From positions 1 to 8,192 of the forward strand of contig JAFGBC010000355.1 in assembly GCA_016933355.1 (NCBI GenBank): a DNA stretch of 8,192 nt, written 5' to 3'. Made by a program: the position numbers and the translations under genes. Shown in pieces: positions 5,555 through 8,192 of this stretch. The notes beneath the pieces were generated by a model. The model was not told the DNA's origin. It worked only from the letters and a program-made list of their open reading frames with translations, and did not search any database. Each line of letters starts with the position of its first letter. Within the stretch, counting starts at the first letter, position 1. The stretch is from Candidatus Aminicenantota bacterium. GTDB lineage: Bacteria > Acidobacteriota > Aminicenantia > Aminicenantales > JAFGBC01.

Positions 5555-6589
5555 ATGACAAAAAAGTGGAGATATGCGGCCCTGTCCCTGGCCGTGTCCG
5601 TGGGCCTGATGGCCCTGCTCATCAAACAGGTCGAGCCGGGCCAGCTGGCCGCGGTCTATCGCGGCATCTATGTCCCGGCCCTCCTCGCCTATCTCGGCCT
5701 GATGTTGGCCGGCTCCGTCCTGCGCGCCCTCCGCTACAAATGGTTCCTCCGGCCGACCGAAATCGGCTGGGGCCCGATCCTGCTGACGACCTTCATCCGG
5801 AACAGCCTCGTCGACCTCCTGCCGGCCCGGCTGGGCTCTCTGTCCTTCATCTATATCCTGAACCGGCGACTCGGCTACACGTTCGAGCTCGCCTCCTCCG
5901 CCTTCATCCTGGCCTTCGTCTTCGATTTCCTGACGCTGAGCCCGTTCGTCGTCGTGGCCGTCCTCGCCGTCGGGTTCGGCACGACGGCCGTGTCGAGCGG
6001 CCCCCTGCTGGGCGTCGCGATCGCCTTTTTCCTGGTCATCGCTCTCCTCCTCAGGAACCTGGTTCCGGTCCTGGGCTTCGCCGCCCGTTTCTTGGACCGG
6101 GCCGGCCGCGTCTTCCGGGTCTCGGACAGAGCCTGGATGCGGACCGCGCGGGACAAGCTCGGCTCGACCCGCGAGACGCTGGGCTGGGTCGTTCAGCGCC
6201 ACGAGTTCTGGCCGACCTTCGTCCTGTCCCTGATCATACGCCTCCTGAAATACATGGCGCTGTTCGTCCTCCTCTTCGCCTTGCTCCGGAGCCGCGGGTT
6301 CGCGTTCGACCTGTCCAATTTTTGGAAATGCGTCCTCGGCCTGACCGGCGCCGAGCTGACCTCGGCTCTGCCCGTCAAAGGGCTGGCCGGGTTCGGAACC
6401 TGGGAATCGGCCTGGGCCCTAACTCTGGGCTTCCTGGGGTTCGACGCCCAGACGGCCATCCTCTCGGGAATCGGCGTTCATCTCGTCACCAACCTGGCCG
6501 AGTACAGCCTAGGCATCGGGAGCCTTCTCGTCCTGCTCGTCCCCTTCTTGCGCGAACGACGGCGCAGACGCGAGGGGAACGCCCGATGA
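5555..6589 (+). CDS. Flippase-like integral membrane protein (lysylphosphatidylglycerol synthase TM-region family)
   Basis: The 344-residue product is a polytopic inner-membrane protein. Hydrophobic stretches occur near residues 7-24, 38-57, 108-140, 150-176, 219-245 and 300-332, with weaker ones between 260 and 297. Family features of the LPG-synthase TM-region/UPF0104 group are present: RALRYKWFL (57-65), the NSLVDLLPARLGSLSFIYIL segment (83-102, equivalent to the usual n-x-lP-x-R-x-G element) and PVKGLAGFGTWES (273-285, equivalent to P-x-x-GGxGxxE). In MprF this domain flips aminoacylated lipids; stand-alone members have varied or unknown lipid or glycolipid roles, and there is no aminoacyl-transferase domain here. 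The tail is very basic (RERRRRR, 333-339), consistent with a cytoplasmic C-terminus. No Shine-Dalgarno site precedes the ATG, fitting leaderless translation. Its stop overlaps the tldD start as ATGA, indicating translational coupling. The substrate is unknown. Confidence 0.88.
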   Translation: MTKKWRYAALSLAVSVGLMALLIKQVEPGQLAAVYRGIYVPALLAYLGLMLAGSVLRALRYKWFLRPTEIGWGPILLTTFIRNSLVDLLPARLGSLSFIYILNRRLGYTFELASSAFILAFVFDFLTLSPFVVVAVLAVGFGTTAVSSGPLLGVAIAFFLVIALLLRNLVPVLGFAARFLDRAGRVFRVSDRAWMRTARDKLGSTRETLGWVVQRHEFWPTFVLSLIIRLLKYMALFVLLFALLRSRGFAFDLSNFWKCVLGLTGAELTSALPVKGLAGFGTWESAWALTLGFLGFDAQTAILSGIGVHLVTNLAEYSLGIGSLLVLLVPFLRERRRRREGNAR

Positions 6590-8034
6590 CGGCGCGCCGC
6601 GGGGCGACAGCCCGGACCCTCCCCTACGTCGACCGTTTCGGGCTGACGGACGCCGCCATCCGCCGGCTCCTGGCCCTGGCCCTGGCTTCGGGCGGGGATT
6701 TCGCCGAGGTCTTCTGCGAATATCGCGCGTCGTCCTTCATCCTAATGGAGGACGACATCATCAAGGAGACGGCCGAAACGATCAGCCTCGGGCTCGGCGT
6801 CCGGGTCCTGAGGGGGGTGACGACGGGCTACGGCTACGCGAACGACCTGTCGCGGCCTTCGCTGGACGCCGCCGCCCGGACGGCCGCGGCGATCGCTTCC
6901 GGACGCGGCCGCCGCGTCCGGCCGGCGCCCTCCCGGCCGGGCCCGCGCCCGCTCCGCCTCTTTCCCGTCCGTCTCCCCGCTTCGAAGGCCGGGCTGAGCG
7001 AGAAGATCGCCCTTGTCCGGGACGCCTACGAAGCCGCCCTGGCCTGCGACCCGGCCGTCGTCAAGGTCCGGGTCGGGCTGGGCGACAGCCTTCAGACCGT
7101 TCGCATCGTCAACTCCGCGGGCGTCGAAGCCCGCGATGTCCGGCCCCTGATCAAGATGACCTGTTCGGCCATCGCCGAGCGCGGGGATCGCCGGGAGTCC
7201 GGCTACCACGGCGGAGGCGGCCGGGTCGGGATGGAATATTTCGCGGAGGAACTCCCGCCGCGGGCGATCGGCCGCGCGGCGGCCGCCGAGGCCGTCCGGC
7301 TCCTGGACGCCCGCCCGGCGCCGGCCGGCGAGATGCCCGTCGTCCTCGCGCCCGGCCACGCCGGCGTCCTCATCCACGAAGCGGTCGGGCATCTTCTCGA
7401 GGCCGATTTCCACCGGCGCCGGACGTCCGTCCTCTGGAACAAGATCGGGGCCAAGGTCGGCGCCGACGCCGTCACGATCATCGATGACCCGACCCTTCCC
7501 CGCTTCCGAGGCTCATACGACGTCGACGACGAAGGCACCCTGCCCCGGCCGACCGTCCTCGTCGAAAACGGCCGTGCGGTCGGCCGGCTCCAGGACATCC
7601 TGTCGGCCCGCTATTTCAAAACGTCCCCGACCGGCCACGGACGCCGCGAGGACTACAGCTGCTGGCCCCTCCCCCGCATGTCGAACATCTACATCGCGGC
7701 CGGCGTCCGCTCGCCCGAGGAGATCATCGGGTCGGTCGACAAAGGCCTCTACGCCGAGGCCTTTCAGGGCGGCGAGGTCGAGGACTCCGGCAAGTTCACC
7801 TTCTCGGTCTCGTCGGGCTACTTGATCGAGGGCGGCCGGCTGACGGCCCCCGTCCGGCAGGCGACCCTTATCGGGACGAACATCGACATCCTGAACAAGA
7901 TCGCGCTCGTCGGGAACGACCTCCGCTTCGGGCTGCCGACCGGCACCTGCAGCAAGGAAGGCCAGGATGTCCCGGTCACGGACGGCTGTCCGACCCTAAA
8001 GATCGCGGAGATGACGGTCGGAGGCCGGGCATGA
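6586..8034 (+). CDS. tldD: TldD metalloprotease subunit
   Basis: TldD is the zinc-binding subunit of the TldD/E (PmbA) protease, which degrades unfolded peptides and matures ribosomal peptides such as microcin B17, and is linked to CcdA turnover in E. coli. The 482-residue product contains the metal site HEAVGHLLEAD (264-274, an HExxxH motif) and the distal cysteine in GTCSKEGQDVPV (453-464), followed by the family ending PTLKIAEMTVGG (469-480). Other matches are the N-terminal FAEVFCEY (39-46) and VENGRAVGRLQD (326-337). A Pro/Arg-rich stretch at about residues 106-133 looks like a flexible linker and is poor in conserved features. The start ATG overlaps the stop of the flippase-like gene and is preceded by GAGGGG (6572-6577). 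The frame is open far upstream through the previous gene, but those residues are an out-of-frame shadow. The next gene starts at the stop codon, again through ATGA. Confidence 0.95.
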   Translation: MTARRGATARTLPYVDRFGLTDAAIRRLLALALASGGDFAEVFCEYRASSFILMEDDIIKETAETISLGLGVRVLRGVTTGYGYANDLSRPSLDAAARTAAAIASGRGRRVRPAPSRPGPRPLRLFPVRLPASKAGLSEKIALVRDAYEAALACDPAVVKVRVGLGDSLQTVRIVNSAGVEARDVRPLIKMTCSAIAERGDRRESGYHGGGGRVGMEYFAEELPPRAIGRAAAAEAVRLLDARPAPAGEMPVVLAPGHAGVLIHEAVGHLLEADFHRRRTSVLWNKIGAKVGADAVTIIDDPTLPRFRGSYDVDDEGTLPRPTVLVENGRAVGRLQDILSARYFKTSPTGHGRREDYSCWPLPRMSNIYIAAGVRSPEEIIGSVDKGLYAEAFQGGEVEDSGKFTFSVSSGYLIEGGRLTAPVRQATLIGTNIDILNKIALVGNDLRFGLPTGTCSKEGQDVPVTDGCPTLKIAEMTVGGRA

Positions 8035-8192
8035 CGGACGGGCGCGCCCGCGACGACCTCCGGACGATGGCCGAGAGGCTGGTCCGGCTGGGCCGGGCCC
8101 GCGGCGCCGACGAAGTCGAGGTCCACATCGGCCGCGGGTTCGAGTTTCACGTCGACGTCCGGATGGGGGCCGTCGAGAACCTCGTCGAGGCC
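8031..8192 (+). CDS. pmbA: PmbA/TldE-like protease partner subunit, N-terminal fragment
   Basis: Only the first 54 residues are in the window; the frame is open to the end. The N-terminus, a helical segment followed by RGADEVEVHIGRGFEFHVDV (24-43) and GAVENLVEA (46-54), fits the beginning of PmbA/TldE. That subunit pairs with TldD but lacks its HExxxH zinc motif. Position supports the call, since the start overlaps the tldD stop by ATGA and a GGAGG (8020-8024) lies six bases upstream. A second TldD-like paralogue cannot be excluded because the metal-site region lies beyond the window. Confidence 0.85.
   Translation, partial: MTDGRARDDLRTMAERLVRLGRARGADEVEVHIGRGFEFHVDVRMGAVENLVEA

Noticed and set aside
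5566..6585. Upstream in-frame extension of TldD through the flippase-like gene
   Set aside because: The residues are Arg/Pro-rich and match nothing, while the other frame encodes a well-formed membrane protein. The ATG at 6586 with ATGA overlap gives a normal-length TldD.

Overview
This is a GC-rich bacterial chromosome segment, densely packed with ordinary metabolic genes. Genes carry Shine-Dalgarno sites, and four sigma70-type promoters can be read, each with a 17-bp spacer. No rRNA, tRNA, CRISPR array, insertion sequence or phage gene is visible. The base composition and gene set would suit an uncultured GC-rich lineage such as an Acidobacteriota or Aminicenantes-type organism. That placement is a guess; the sequence alone does not fix it.

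Layout, left to right. (1) 1-197 (+) is the tail of a 4Fe-4S ferredoxin-type protein that begins outside the window. (2) 198-416 is an intergenic region with a promoter and an approximately 170-nt leader. It feeds a saccharopine dehydrogenase/lysine 6-dehydrogenase-like enzyme (417-1592, +). (3) A leftward operon follows, read from right to left: a thioredoxin reductase-like flavoprotein (4911 to 3985), nadC (3973 to 3140) and nadB (3123 to 1549). It has its own promoter at 4948-4976. nadB and the lysine dehydrogenase-like gene converge and overlap by 44 bp. (4) A small membrane-anchored protein of unknown function lies at 5444 to 5013 (-). (5) A divergent promoter region (5445-5554) serves that small gene leftwards and a three-gene operon rightwards. 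The operon holds a flippase-like/LPG-synthase-TM integral membrane protein (5555-6589), tldD (6586-8034) and the start of pmbA/tldE (8031 to the window end). Both junctions are ATGA overlaps.

How the genes work together. NadB and NadC are two of the three steps from aspartate to nicotinate mononucleotide; nadA is not in the window. Their operon partner is a flavin disulfide reductase with an intact CATC redox centre but without the usual NADPH-recognition arginines, so its electron donor is open. TldD and PmbA/TldE form the TldD/E heterodimeric zinc protease, here coupled to a polytopic membrane protein. I see no clear novel defence or mobile system. The best points for a second look are the atypical reductase, the nearly leaderless flippase-like gene with its symmetric divergent promoter, and the coupling of tldD/tldE to that membrane protein.
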